Positions 8,351-16,821 of a stretch of 64,000 nt of DNA are shown here, piece by piece. Origin of the DNA: an uncultured Poribacteria bacterium (lineage in GTDB: Bacteria > Poribacteria > WGA-4E > WGA-3G). The translations under genes were made by a program, and so were the position numbers. Location of the stretch: NCBI GenBank assembly GCA_951813545.1, contig OX638352.1:4666835-4730834 (forward strand), written 5' to 3'. Within the stretch, counting starts at the first letter, position 1, and each line of letters begins with the position of its first letter. The notes under the pieces were generated by a model. It saw nothing but the letters and a program-made list of their open reading frames with translations, did not search any database and was not told the DNA's origin.

Positions 8351-9349
8351 TTATTCTTCAAAGGCAGCATCAAATGCGACAGCAGAGGGTTCAAAATCAT
8401 AGCCCTTGACGGCAGCACAAGATTCACGGGCACCGTGTTCTCGATCCATCCCGCTGTCTTCCCACTCAATGGAAAGCGGACCGTCGTATTCCATATTGTT
8501 CAAGGCTCGGATAATCTCTTCAAAATTGATACTGCCGCGACCGATGGATCGGAAATCCCAGTTTCTTTGAGAATCGCCGAAGTTCAGGTGTCCGCCGAAC
8601 ACACCGGATAACCTCGGTGTATCTGCCCACCAGACATCTTTCATGTGGACGTGATAAATTCGGTCGCTTAACCGTTCAAGGAATGCAACGTAGTCAACCC
8701 CTTGGTAACCGAGATGGCTTGGGTCGTAGTTGAATCCGAATGCTTCTCTGCCATTGACTGCTTCAATCGCGCGTTCTGCAGTGACGATGTCGAAAGCGAT
8801 TTCAGTCGGGTGGACTTCGAGTCCGAACTTGACACCAACCTCATCAAAGACATCGAAAATCGGGTTCCAACGGTTCGCAAAATCTTCAAAACCGGCATCA
8901 ATTTGTCCCGGATCGTTGGGTGGGAAAGAGTAGAGGAGATGCCATATAGAGCTGCCAGTAAATCCGTTAACAACATTCACGCCGAGTTTTGCGGCAGCGC
9001 GCGCCGTGTTCTTCATCTCTTCAGCGGCGCGTTCTTGAACACCTGCCGGATCGCCATCGCCCCAAATAGCCTCTGACAAAATGCCTTGATGCCGACTGTC
9101 GATATTATCACAGACGGCTTGTCCAACAAGGTGGTTGCTGATTGACCAGACCTTTAGTCCGTATTTCGCGAGGAGGTCATGCCTGCCTTGGCAGTAGTTA
9201 TCGTCTGCGAGTGCTTTATCCACTTCAAAGTGGTCACCCCAGCAAGCGAGTTCTAAGCCGTCATAGCCCCATCCGCTCGCTTTTTCTGCTAATTCTTCCA
9301 ACGTTAAATCTGCCCATTGGCCTGTAAAGAGTGTTACAGGTCTTGCCAT
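8351..9349 (-). CDS. Sugar phosphate isomerase/epimerase (xylose-isomerase-like TIM barrel)
   Basis: AP-endonuclease-2/xylose-isomerase superfamily protein of 332 residues, cytoplasmic. Seen: [48 protein letters not shown] (metal-ligand Glu and His), [24 protein letters not shown] and [17 protein letters not shown], the expected metal-binding set. Start 9349 has AAGGAG. It sits between the lyase-like and Gfo/Idh genes, supporting a sugar or uronate pathway. Such enzymes often work with Gfo/Idh dehydrogenases by 3-keto-sugar chemistry; the exact reaction here is inference. Confidence 0.85.
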   Translation of the reverse strand: MARPVTLFTGQWADLTLEELAEKASGWGYDGLELACWGDHFEVDKALADDNYCQGRHDLLAKYGLKVWSISNHLVGQAVCDNIDSRHQGILSEAIWGDGDPAGVQERAAEEMKNTARAAAKLGVNVVNGFTGSSIWHLLYSFPPNDPGQIDAGFEDFANRWNPIFDVFDEVGVKFGLEVHPTEIAFDIVTAERAIEAVNGREAFGFNYDPSHLGYQGVDYVAFLERLSDRIYHVHMKDVWWADTPRLSGVFGGHLNFGDSQRNWDFRSIGRGSINFEEIIRALNNMEYDGPLSIEWEDSGMDREHGARESCAAVKGYDFEPSAVAFDAAFEE

Positions 9350-9542
9350 AATAGTGTTGCTCCTTCATATTTTTATTTTTCCGTGCGGTTCGTTTAGGAG
9401 GGTTTAGTAAGAACGCTCCTAATATCCCAACTTAGGCGTAATTTCTGGTTTCCAAGTGCTGTTTTAGCGAGTCAGAAAGAGAGTCCAGTTTTACAATCCT
9501 AAATTGTGCTGTGAAAGCACAATGCCTGGAGAAAAATTGAGA

Positions 9543-10331
9543 TTAACTGCGTGCTTTCAAGCGTTCGAGCTCTTCTCGGAGTTCTGTAAGTTCTGCCTCG
9601 GCTCTCTGGCGTGCAGCGGCTTCTTGGTTAGCGCGTGAGGCTTCTTGGTCAGCGCGTGTTTCAGCCATGTCAGCGCGTATCGTTTGCAGCTCAGCACGTG
9701 TGGCTTCTCGATCAGCGCGTGCGGTTGCTGACTCCGCGGGTGTTTGCAACCAAGCACCCGCAACCGGATCATAAATACCTAAACCGACTTCGCCAACAGA
9801 GAAATCTAAACCGAGAGCAGTGGAGTGCAAACGTCGATTTGAAATTTCCAAGATTGGTGTATACACACCATCAACCAAGGTAAAACCCATTATAGGCGAT
9901 GATAGATATAGACCCTCGGCATCATATAGAAAATAGTCTCGGATTCCGAGTGAAGCGTAGAGCTTCATCTTGCTTCCTAAGTCGTTGCGATAGGTGCCTT
10001 TGCTCGAAAACTCCATCACGAAATCAGGTACCTTTCCCTCTTCCCAGACGAGATACGTCCGTCGATTTTTCTTACCCATTCCGAAAGTGACCAGCACGTC
10101 TGGTGCAACCGATTTACGTGGATCACCCTCTACGTAATACATGAGTATATCACCGGAGACGTAGACTTCCGGTCTCTCTGCAAAATGGGTGTCAAGGACA
10201 TCCAAAGTTCGTGTAAGAATACGTCTGTGAAGGTCACTAACTGCCATAGGTTGTCCATCCGAGTCAGGGTAAAGTTCCTCCGTTTCCGTGGGCGCGTAAC
10301 GGATGTGACGTTGGTCTCGGTAGGTTCCCAT
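9543..10331 (-). CDS. Uma2-family (DUF820) PD-(D/E)XK nuclease-like protein with repeat coiled-coil tail
   Basis: 262 residues from the ATG at 10331, chosen because AAGGAGG lies just upstream and a longer start at 10412 would overlap the upstream gene. The core (SVAPDVLVTFG, VPDFVMEFSSKGT, LGIRDYFLYDAE) fits the Uma2/DUF820 putative nuclease fold. The last 70 or so residues are charged heptads of the form ADxxxxR, encoded by near-repeats of about 21 nt (the TCAGCGCGTG word recurs on the plus strand), predicting a coiled coil. Biological role of Uma2 proteins is unknown. It lies 52 bp after the Gfo/Idh gene and may be co-transcribed. Confidence 0.85.
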   Translation of the reverse strand: MGTYRDQRHIRYAPTETEELYPDSDGQPMAVSDLHRRILTRTLDVLDTHFAERPEVYVSGDILMYYVEGDPRKSVAPDVLVTFGMGKKNRRTYLVWEEGKVPDFVMEFSSKGTYRNDLGSKMKLYASLGIRDYFLYDAEGLYLSSPIMGFTLVDGVYTPILEISNRRLHSTALGLDFSVGEVGLGIYDPVAGAWLQTPAESATARADREATRAELQTIRADMAETRADQEASRANQEAAARQRAEAELTELREELERLKARS

Positions 10332-10383
10332 TAGTCCCCTCCTTTTCCGTTTTAATAGATCCTCCACATAAAACAGAATTTGA

Positions 10384-11556
10384 TTACGTAGGTGGTGTAT
10401 AACTCGCGTCAATCCATGCCCGCTGTTTGCCGCTTTCTACAGCAGCGTTGATAAAATACACACCGCGTGCACCGTCTTGGACGGTCGGGAAATCCGTGTC
10501 AAATTCAGCTGGGGCTTCGCCTGTGATTTTCGCCGATATTGTGCGTGCAGCGTTTACATAGATATTCGCGAATGCCTCAATAAATGCTTCGGGATGTCCA
10601 AAGGGTATCCGTGAGTTGTGTTGGACAACCTCCGACAAATAGTCGTTTCCACGTTTGTAAACCTGCTCGGGACCGTCTGGGAAACGGACAGAGAGATAGT
10701 TCGGGTTCTCTTGATGCCATTCCAGTGAAGCCTCTGTACCATAAACACGAATGCGTAGATTGTTCTCTTCACCGACTGAGATCTGTGAGGCATACAGAAC
10801 GCCGCGGACACCGTTTTCATAGTGTACCAGTAGATTTCCGTCATCTTCCAACAAACGTCCCTCTACAAAAGTGGTCATGTCTGCACAGAGTTCTTCGATT
10901 TCCAGTCCTGTGATGTAGTGTGCTAAGTTCTCAGCGTGCGAACCGATGTCTCCGATACATGAAGATGCGCCTGCTTGCTTAGGGTCTGTGCGCCAGACGG
11001 CTTGCTTCGCGCCTTCGTCTTCTAAGAATGTGGCGAGCCAGCCTTGTGGGTATTCTACGACGATTTTGCGGAGCGTTCCGAGTTTCCCCTCTTTTACGAG
11101 TTCGCGCGCCTGCTTCACCATCGGATAGCCTGTATAGTTGTGTGTCAGTGCAAAGACAGCGTCGTGCTTTTTGACGAGGTCGCAGAGTGCTTCAGCATCG
11201 GCAATCGTCGTGGTCATCGGCTTGTCACAGACGACATGGAATCCAGCTTCAAGAAAGGTTTTGGCGACATCGAAATGGACATGGTTTGGTGTTACGATTG
11301 AGACGAAATCGATACGTTCGCCTTCGGGCAATTGACTCTCTTTTTCTGCCATTTCGTGGTAAGAGCCGTAAACTCGGTTTGCGTTGAGGAAGAGTTCAGC
11401 ACCTTGTTGGCGGGATTTTTCGGGTGATGATGAGAATGCGCCAGCGATGAGGTCAATTTCCCCGTCAAGTGCCGCGGCTTTTCGATGAACAGCACCGATG
11501 AACGCATCCGGTCCGCCGCCTACCATGCCGTAACGTATTTTCCTGTTTAGTGGCAT
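10384..11556 (-). CDS. Gfo/Idh/MocA family oxidoreductase
   Basis: NAD(P)-dependent dehydrogenase of 390 residues. Seen: YGMVGGGPDAFIGAVHRKAA (dinucleotide loop), VSIVTPNHVHFD, the family signature CDKPMTTT (DKP variant of EKP), and SSCIGDIGSHAENLAHYITG carrying the conserved D-x-x-x-H. Sequence and length fit the inositol or sugar dehydrogenase-like subgroup, distinct from the shorter homologue at 2756-3763. Start 11556 has AAGGAG. Substrate not determinable. Confidence 0.88.
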   Translation of the reverse strand: MPLNRKIRYGMVGGGPDAFIGAVHRKAAALDGEIDLIAGAFSSSPEKSRQQGAELFLNANRVYGSYHEMAEKESQLPEGERIDFVSIVTPNHVHFDVAKTFLEAGFHVVCDKPMTTTIADAEALCDLVKKHDAVFALTHNYTGYPMVKQARELVKEGKLGTLRKIVVEYPQGWLATFLEDEGAKQAVWRTDPKQAGASSCIGDIGSHAENLAHYITGLEIEELCADMTTFVEGRLLEDDGNLLVHYENGVRGVLYASQISVGEENNLRIRVYGTEASLEWHQENPNYLSVRFPDGPEQVYKRGNDYLSEVVQHNSRIPFGHPEAFIEAFANIYVNAARTISAKITGEAPAEFDTDFPTVQDGARGVYFINAAVESGKQRAWIDASYTPPT

Positions 11557-11770
11557 CTTGCGTATTTTCTCCTTTGCTTTGTAATTTGGGCTTGCAAGTT
11601 TCGCCCTACAATAGATATTTTAATTCCAATATACATTATCTCATATTTGGGTACTTTTTTCAAGATTTTTTGTTTTAGCGGGGTGTGTAAAGTTTTTGGT
11701 AAGAGGTGGAGACTGTGAAGCGTTGGAAGAATGGAAGGAAACGATAGGTGTGCCAAGATTTTGCCAATTA
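11557..11770. other. Intergenic stretch before the accessory island
   Basis: AT-rich non-coding DNA upstream of the Gfo/Idh start. I see no gene or clear promoter. It ends where the first GCGGATT-type repeat begins, marking the left edge of the accessory island. Confidence 0.5.
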
Positions 11771-11845
11771 TCTGAATCACAGATTATTGCGGATTACACG
11801 GATGACGCGGATTGAAAATCTGTAACATCAAGCAATCCGCTAACG
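11771..11845 (+). repeat. GCGGATT-family repeat copy 1 (long form)
   Basis: Begins TCTGAATCACAGATTA, continues ACACGGATGACGCGGATTG, and ends with CTGTAACATCA...ATCCGCTAA. It shares its full length with copy 5 (14966-15043). It lies downstream of the DUF5615 gene. Confidence 0.85.
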
Positions 11846-11927
11846 GGAGAACTGAATGACTCTGTCTGTGTTCAGGGTTTGTTTTCTAAATGGCGATTTC
11901 TCTGTTGGTTGTTGGCGTTTAATCCGA

Positions 11928-12260
11928 TTACCGCAGGATAAATAATCCCGCATTTGCGTTCCTCGCAAATTCTTTAATATCAGCGAAATGCTTTCTCAAA
12001 TTGTATTCGACAGCACTTGTCGAACAATTCCCTATCCTGATCCAAATCACTTTTGGCGGATAACCGTGAATAACGCTCCTATTCCTAAAGTCTGTATCCT
12101 TTGAAACGATGAGATAGTCGTTATCACGAGCGTAATCCCATAACTCGGTATCCGCTGCTGTATTTAACCCTATCGTTTTGACATGGGTAGAATTAGGAAA
12201 CAGGTCCGTCAGCAGCGTCACCAGTTGGTCGGATAGGTTCTGATCGAATAGAAGTTTCAT
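11928..12260 (-). CDS. DUF5615 PIN-like toxin-type protein
   Basis: A 110-residue protein of the DUF5615 PIN-like family. Acidic residues expected of a PIN-type nuclease are present (LLFDQNLSDQL at the start, DTELWDYARDNDYLIVSKDTDF in the middle). PIN-like proteins of this type are usually paired with DUF433 proteins as a putative toxin-antitoxin module, and that is the case here: the upstream DUF433 gene overlaps it by 68 bp. RNase activity is inferred from family, not shown. Confidence 0.85.
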   Translation of the reverse strand: MKLLFDQNLSDQLVTLLTDLFPNSTHVKTIGLNTAADTELWDYARDNDYLIVSKDTDFRNRSVIHGYPPKVIWIRIGNCSTSAVEYNLRKHFADIKEFARNANAGLFILR

Positions 12261-12486
12261 CTGTGTAAACGACCATCTGCGATTTTTCCTTGTCCGCAGC
12301 GTAAGCGAAACAGGCGCGAATATCTGTCTCGGTTAACTCGGGAAAATCGTGAAGCACTTCCGCGACTGTCATACCCGATGCCAGATATTCAAAGACATCG
12401 TAAACGGTGATCCGCATTCCCCGAATACACGGCTGCCCGCTGCGTTTCCCCGGTTCAATGGTAATAATGTCTCTATAGTGGTTCAT
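12193..12486 (-). CDS. DUF433 antitoxin-type protein
   Basis: 97 residues from the ATG at 12486 (AGAGG 8 nt upstream; an in-frame GTG at 12495 lacks room for a Shine-Dalgarno). The DUF433 helix-turn-helix pattern is clear: KRSGQPCIRGMRITVYDVFEYLASGMTVAEVLHDFPELTETDIRACFAYAADKE. The C-terminal tail extends over the start of the DUF5615 gene, so the two are translationally coupled. Presumed antitoxin and autoregulator. Flanked by GCGGATT repeats on both sides of the pair. Confidence 0.88.
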   Translation of the reverse strand: MNHYRDIITIEPGKRSGQPCIRGMRITVYDVFEYLASGMTVAEVLHDFPELTETDIRACFAYAADKEKSQMVVYTDETSIRSEPIRPTGDAADGPVS

Positions 12487-12604
12487 GGTATCCACCTCTT
12501 CCTATAAATAGTTGAGAAAAGTATACCACAACTCGCGTCGGTTATCAACGGTTTTAGTGGCAAGTTTCTAATCGGCAGGGTTAGAGTTTGGCGTTTTCTT
12601 ATTA

Positions 12605-12743
12605 TCTGAATCGCAGATTACGCAGATTATTGCCTTTGGATATCTGAACCTTGCTTCACAAAAGTACTCGTCTGAATTACAGATTTTGCGGATTGTTTTC
12701 TGAATCTCGGATTAGGTGGATTTCACAGATTTCGCGGATTTTA
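12605..12743 (+). repeat. GCGGATT-family repeats copy 2 (degenerate cluster)
   Basis: Three degenerate starts in the plus orientation (TCTGAATCGCAGATTACGC, TCTGAATTACAGATTTTGCGG, TCTGAATCTCGGATTAGG) between the DUF433 start and the GxxExxY gene. Confidence 0.75.
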
Positions 12744-12830
12744 AGTGTATTGTATCAGGGCAACCCCTCGCACGCGTGGACATACTATTTCTGCAACCTT
12801 AGACAATATAATTTGACGATACCAGTGTCA

Positions 12831-12864
12831 ATAATCCGCGTCATCCGATAAATCCGCGATTCAG
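12831..12864 (-). repeat. GCGGATT-family repeat copy 3 (inverted)
   Basis: Plus strand ATAATCCGCGTCATCCG...CGCGATTCAG, the inverse of copy 4. It ends 15 bp before the stop of the GxxExxY gene, so that gene is bracketed by copies 3 and 4 in inverted orientation. Confidence 0.8.
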
Positions 12865-12878
12865 AAAGAAAAGCAGCG

Positions 12879-13286
12879 TCAACTGCGTCTACCCGGATTG
12901 GGTTGTGAGAGAATTAGTCTTTTGTAGTTTAAACTTTTCTCACCGAAGTTGATTAATAAACCGACTTCCAATCGATACGCTTTCAAGTAATTTAAGAGTT
13001 GTGCCTCATGCACAGCCTCCAATTCAGTAATCGCCTTCAATTCAACCAACACTCTCCCTGCTACTACAAAATCTGCTCTACGCGTACCGATAGGCTTCGG
13101 AAAATCTTTGTAGTAAATATCCTGCTTAATTTCCCTAACAAATTCCAACCCCGCTTTTCTCATCTCAATTTCTAACGCTCGCTGGTAAATTACTTCTTGG
13201 AAGCCGTTACCGAAAAATTTATGTACCTCAAATGCTGCTCCAATGATCTTTTGGGTTATGTCTTTATGTTTCAGATTAGTGTTCAT
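12879..13286 (-). CDS. GxxExxY family protein (PD-(D/E)XK nuclease-like)
   Basis: 135 residues, typical for the GxxExxY family (TIGR04256/PDDEXK_3). The signature is GFQEVIY (residues 28-34), preceded by IIGAAFEVHKFFGNG. A nuclease-like D72...E82-x-K84 set is visible in RRADFVVAGRVLVELKA. The function of this widespread family is unknown. The gene is bracketed by inverted GCGGATT repeats. The PDDEXK fold suggests DNA cleavage; that it acts on the flanking repeats is speculation. Confidence 0.9.
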   Translation of the reverse strand: MNTNLKHKDITQKIIGAAFEVHKFFGNGFQEVIYQRALEIEMRKAGLEFVREIKQDIYYKDFPKPIGTRRADFVVAGRVLVELKAITELEAVHEAQLLNYLKAYRLEVGLLINFGEKSLNYKRLILSQPNPGRRS

Positions 13287-13321
13287 TTTTGTAGTGTTCT
13301 TGTGTTTGTTCGCGCGTCTTT

Positions 13322-13406
13322 TCTGAATCGCGGATTAGGCGGATTATACGGATTATTTTTTTCTGAATCGCGGATTGTCGCGGATTGCGCAGATTACACG
13401 GATTTT
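13322..13406 (+). repeat. GCGGATT-family repeat copy 4
   Basis: Two adjacent units in the plus orientation, each starting TCTGAATCGCGGATT, ending GCAGATTACACGGATTTTT. It lies just upstream of the GxxExxY start codon, opposite in orientation to copy 3. Confidence 0.85.
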
Positions 13407-13589
13407 TGACTTTTGTGTCATCAAGTTGTATTCTTATGTTTACCAATATGGAATGTTGAGGCACTCGTAGGTCGTTGGGATGCGATGCCTTTAAAATCTG
13501 CGTTACAGGATATTATGAGTATAGCAACGGACGCTCTCATTTTCAAGCGAAACGTTAAGATGAGCAGGGTCATTCAATTTTAAGATTTC

Positions 13590-14768
13590 TCATTTTATGA
13601 TGTTAACTGCGAGTATAGGTTTTGCGGCGAAAAGTTGAAGTGCGTCGGTGATTTTAGTATGTCCAGTGAATCGTAAGACGGAGATTGCGGTGTTTCGCAA
13701 AGCTGCCATGACTTGGGGGAGCACACCTGTTCTGACGGTTGAGGCGTCCTCTTGAAAGACGGCATCTCGGATCCAATGGAGTTTATTCTCAATCGTCCAG
13801 TGTTGGCGTCGGAGTTTGAGCAAGTCAGCTGCCGAGGCGCGTTCAGGTGATAGACTCGTGATGCCATACTGCACGTGGAAACCCTTGACGTGTGCGGTGC
13901 TTTTCTGTTTCTGGTGTGTGGTGTATTGATAAACTTGTTGTAGCCCCGGCCAGTCGGTATGTTCGGTCAAGAGAGTGCTTGTGGTGAGGGTGCGAGTGGT
14001 AATCCTGCCTTTTGCGTCTTCTGTATTCGTATACGTTTGAAGATGTGCGCCGACTTCTGCGTGAAGATTTTCAAACCGGCGGTGTTCAACTTCGGGTGGA
14101 TCTGTTTCATCCAAGGGTTCAAAGAGGTCTCGAATATCCTCATATAACTGCTTCTGATTCGCTTTGACGGGGAGGCAGTAATCTGCTTGAGCATCAAGGA
14201 TTTGTTGACAGAACTTACGTTGGGTCAAAAGTGCGTCCGTGGTGATGACGAGACCTGAGACATCAAACGCTTTCAAGAGTTCAATGGAAACAGGGATTTC
14301 ATTGGTCTTTTCACTCACCGCACATTCTGCGACAGGGATGCCTAACTCATGAAAGACCGCTGCGAGCAGATGGGTCCTGCGGACATCTTCGGTATGACTG
14401 TTGCCTAAGGTTTTACCATCTATCGCAAGTCCCTTCAAGTTAGATGTGGAAATGCGCAAACTTGCTAAAGTCTGTGTCGTCCACTGCGTGAGCGTCTTTT
14501 CTACAGTGGCGATGTCAAGACGCCGATAGAGATAATGAAACGTTGATGCCGCCGGGGTTTGTTTCGCCGTGAACCCCAAGGCGTTTCGAAGGGCAGGGTG
14601 GAGCCGCGCCCATTTGGCAAGCTGTGTATAGCTGCGTTGACCACACAAGAGACCGACAACCGTGAGCGCAAGCATCGAGGCTAACGGATGCCGGAGCCCT
14701 TTTTTCTTGCGGGGATCTGGCACTTCTGCTAACATATCAACTAAGTGGCAGGAAGAAGTTCTTGTCAT
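13590..14768 (-). CDS. ISAs1 family transposase
   Basis: DDE-type transposase of 392 residues, full length for ISAs1. Seen: LAEVPDPRKKKGLRHPLASMLALTVVGLLCG (N-terminal H-repeat-associated domain), LAIDGKTLGNS (first Asp), VITTDALLTQRKF (second Asp), DYCLPVKANQ, and RQHWTIENKLHWIRDAVFQEDAS carrying the catalytic Glu. Start 14768 has GAGGTGA just upstream. It nearly fills the element between the inverted repeats. A strong hairpin lies in its 5' leader. No frameshift or stop is seen, so it is probably active. Confidence 0.95.
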   Translation of the reverse strand: MTRTSSCHLVDMLAEVPDPRKKKGLRHPLASMLALTVVGLLCGQRSYTQLAKWARLHPALRNALGFTAKQTPAASTFHYLYRRLDIATVEKTLTQWTTQTLASLRISTSNLKGLAIDGKTLGNSHTEDVRRTHLLAAVFHELGIPVAECAVSEKTNEIPVSIELLKAFDVSGLVITTDALLTQRKFCQQILDAQADYCLPVKANQKQLYEDIRDLFEPLDETDPPEVEHRRFENLHAEVGAHLQTYTNTEDAKGRITTRTLTTSTLLTEHTDWPGLQQVYQYTTHQKQKSTAHVKGFHVQYGITSLSPERASAADLLKLRRQHWTIENKLHWIRDAVFQEDASTVRTGVLPQVMAALRNTAISVLRFTGHTKITDALQLFAAKPILAVNIIK

Positions 14769-14808
14769 ACTTCACCTCAAAAGTGTGCTACTTTTTATGG
14801 TGAAGTAT

Positions 14809-14844
14809 AGCAGAAGTCGCGTGACTTTTCACGCGACTTCTGCT
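14809..14844 (-). terminator. Perfect 16-bp hairpin inside the IS, upstream of the transposase
   Basis: AGCAGAAGTCGCGTGA (14809-14824), a 4-nt CTTT loop, then its exact complement (14829-14844). It lies between the right inverted repeat and the transposase start. Likely blocks read-in transcription or translation from outside the IS, as known for other insertion sequences; role inferred. Confidence 0.75.
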
Positions 14845-14965
14845 TATCTGAAGTATTAACACCCGTGAAAAATATAACACAAAAAACCTACAATTGAATG
14901 ACCCTGTTAAGATGAGGGGTGCGTGTTCAGAAAAGCAGTGGGTTTGTGTGTTCCGGTTTTTTTTT

Positions 14966-15043
14966 TCTGAATCGCGGATTTTCGCGGATTACACGGATGA
15001 CGCGGATTGGAAATCTGTAACATCAGGTGATCCGCTAAGGGCA
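14966..15043 (+). repeat. GCGGATT-family repeat copy 5 (long form)
   Basis: TCTGAATCGCGGATTTTCGC...ACACGGATGACGCGGATTGG followed by CTGTAACATCAGGTGATCCGCTAAGG; nearly identical to copy 1. It lies just beyond the stop of the TPR gene. Confidence 0.88.
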
Positions 15044-15059
15044 GTTTTTTGTTTTGCAG

Positions 15060-15863
15060 CTATGCCTGCGATGGAGTTAGCATCGCGGCGAGGTCTTTCG
15101 GTAGTTTAATCTCATGTTTCTGTTCAAAGTCGGCAACGTTTTCGTATTCTTTGCGGAACTGTTCAAGGATGATATTTTCCTGCTTGTCTCTGGCAGTTGT
15201 CAGGTCTTCTTTGGCTTTTTCCCATTCTTGCAGAAGTACAAACACCATACCGCGATTGTAGTATGGCTCTGCTAAATCAGTATTGCGTTCTATCGCTGCG
15301 TTATAATCTTTAATGGCACATTCATACTCGCCTTTTTTACTATAAACATTCCCGCGATTGTTATAGGGATGGACAAGGTCTGGCCTCAGTTCTATTGCTT
15401 TGGTATAATCTTTAATGGCGTGATCAAACTCTTGTTTTTCGTAGTAAACAATACCGCGGTTGTAATAGGGATAGGCAAAACTTGGATCAAGTTCTATTGC
15501 TGTGTTATAGTCTTTAATAGCGGATGCTATATCATCTTTGAGTTTATAAACTATCCCGCGATTGTTATAGGCTTCTGGCAAATTTGGGTCAAGTCTTATT
15601 GCCATGTTGCAGTCTTTGATGGCGCGGTCATATTCACCTTTGAGGCGATAGACACCACCGCGATTGCTATAGGCTTCGGCATAGTTTTCTTTGAGTTGTA
15701 TTGCCTTGTTAAAGTCTTCAATAGCGCGGTCAATCTCGCCTGTATTCCCATAAGCAATCCCTCGATAATTATAGGCTTGGGCAAAAGTAGGTAGTTCTTT
15801 GATTGCTTTGTTATACCGCTGGATAGCAATTTCATAAGATGCTGGATCTGTTTGTGCCTGCAT
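15060..15863 (-). CDS. TPR-repeat protein
   Basis: 267 residues made almost entirely of about seven 34-residue tetratricopeptide repeats (recurrent A-x-x-x-Y-N-R-G and A-I-x-D-[FY]-[NT]-x-A-I), residues 8 to about 220. A helical tail ends FEQKHEIKLPKDLAAMLTPSQA. TPRs mediate protein binding; no enzymatic domain and no signal peptide. It starts 27 bp after the stop of the FRG gene, so the two likely form one operon and may act together. Bracketed by GCGGATT repeats. Confidence 0.88.
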   Translation of the reverse strand: MQAQTDPASYEIAIQRYNKAIKELPTFAQAYNYRGIAYGNTGEIDRAIEDFNKAIQLKENYAEAYSNRGGVYRLKGEYDRAIKDCNMAIRLDPNLPEAYNNRGIVYKLKDDIASAIKDYNTAIELDPSFAYPYYNRGIVYYEKQEFDHAIKDYTKAIELRPDLVHPYNNRGNVYSKKGEYECAIKDYNAAIERNTDLAEPYYNRGMVFVLLQEWEKAKEDLTTARDKQENIILEQFRKEYENVADFEQKHEIKLPKDLAAMLTPSQA

Positions 15864-15890
15864 ATTTTAAATCTCCATTGTTTCACTGGA

Positions 15891-16817
15891 TCAAGACCGA
15901 TCTTGCAATAAGAAATCCTTATGCTGTGCTGGTTCACTTTTGTAAATTTCTATATATGTCCTCTGGTGGGCACTCTGATTTCTAATGAATCCATGTAGAT
16001 CGTTATAGACGGTTTTTGTTGAAATGCCGTGCTGTTTTTGAAGATGATTTAACATCGGTTCTTTGAGTAATCCGGGAATGTCTATTACAGTGAAGTGTTC
16101 AGGTTCAATAAAGCCCTTTGGTGGCCGAACAAATATGCTTTTCTGTGCTATAACACGGTTTCTTGGGTTTTGTGGTTCCTTAATTTTGTACTCTTCATTT
16201 GTCTTTTCAGTTCTTTGAAATAAAATTATCCTGCCGGGTTTTTCTGGGAAACCGTCGCATGCGAAGAAAAGGGCTATATGGTTGTCGATTGTAAAGTCTA
16301 TAAGATTGGTATGACCACCATAGTGTTGGAGTTCAGTTAAGATTTCAAAGTTATCTTCTTCATGGTGAGTATAGTCTTTAGCCACTGTCAGCATTCGCTG
16401 TTGGATGGTTTCTATATCAAATTGCTCTGCTCCAAATACTTTATCGCATTCACGCCACAGGCTTGAGGATACTTTCTCATAGTGTTCAGGCTCACCACGA
16501 TAGATGAAGTCGCCATCAGCAGTTGTTTCTGCTATCCTGCCAATTACCTCTAAAATCCTGTTCAGTTCAATTCTTTGTGTGTTCAAACGCTGTTCTCCAA
16601 TACGGATTCTCCCAGATGTTAAATCATACCATGTTCGCGCCCACTTGTCAATTTCAATTTTGGGGAACTGTCTGAATCGCGGATTATCACGGATTTCACG
16701 AATGCTGCGAGTTTTTGGGTCTCTGTGTGATGGTGTTTTGTGACCAGCATTGTGCCTGACTGTGATTTTGAATCCGACAGAAAACGTATCTACATTTAGA
16801 TTGGATTTGATGAACAT
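15891..16817 (-). CDS. FRG-domain protein
   Basis: Contains an FRG domain, named for conserved Phe, Arg and Gly: FIYRG (residues 104-108) and LQHYGGHTNLIDFT (163-176), followed by ALFFACD and AQKSIFVRP. The biochemical role of FRG domains is not established. The first 50 or so residues are doubtful: RSIREIRDNPRF is translated from repeat copy 6. Starting at the ATG at 16817 there is no good Shine-Dalgarno; a TTG at 16586 with GGAG upstream is an alternative start giving about 231 residues. Operon partner of the TPR gene, in an island with defence-type genes. Confidence 0.7.
   Translation of the reverse strand: MFIKSNLNVDTFSVGFKITVRHNAGHKTPSHRDPKTRSIREIRDNPRFRQFPKIEIDKWARTWYDLTSGRIRIGEQRLNTQRIELNRILEVIGRIAETTADGDFIYRGEPEHYEKVSSSLWRECDKVFGAEQFDIETIQQRMLTVAKDYTHHEEDNFEILTELQHYGGHTNLIDFTIDNHIALFFACDGFPEKPGRIILFQRTEKTNEEYKIKEPQNPRNRVIAQKSIFVRPPKGFIEPEHFTVIDIPGLLKEPMLNHLQKQHGISTKTVYNDLHGFIRNQSAHQRTYIEIYKSEPAQHKDFLLQDRS
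16671..16703 (+). repeat. GCGGATT-family repeat copy 6
   Basis: TCTGAATCGCGGATTATCACGG followed by ATTTCACGAATG, lying inside the 5' part of the annotated FRG frame. Confidence 0.75.
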
Positions 16818-16821
16818 TTTT

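Larger units (their letters stand above)
13565..14906 (-). mobile_element. Complete ISAs1-family insertion sequence (1342 bp)
   Basis: Perfect 15-bp terminal inverted repeats CAGGGTCATTCAATT (13565-13579, and inverted at 14892-14906) flank one transposase gene. The element is bounded by a 10-bp direct repeat TTAAGATGAG (13555-13564 and 14907-14916), a target duplication of the size known for the family. Intact ends, intact transposase and identical target repeats point to a recent insertion. It lies between repeat copies 4 and 5. Confidence 0.95.
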
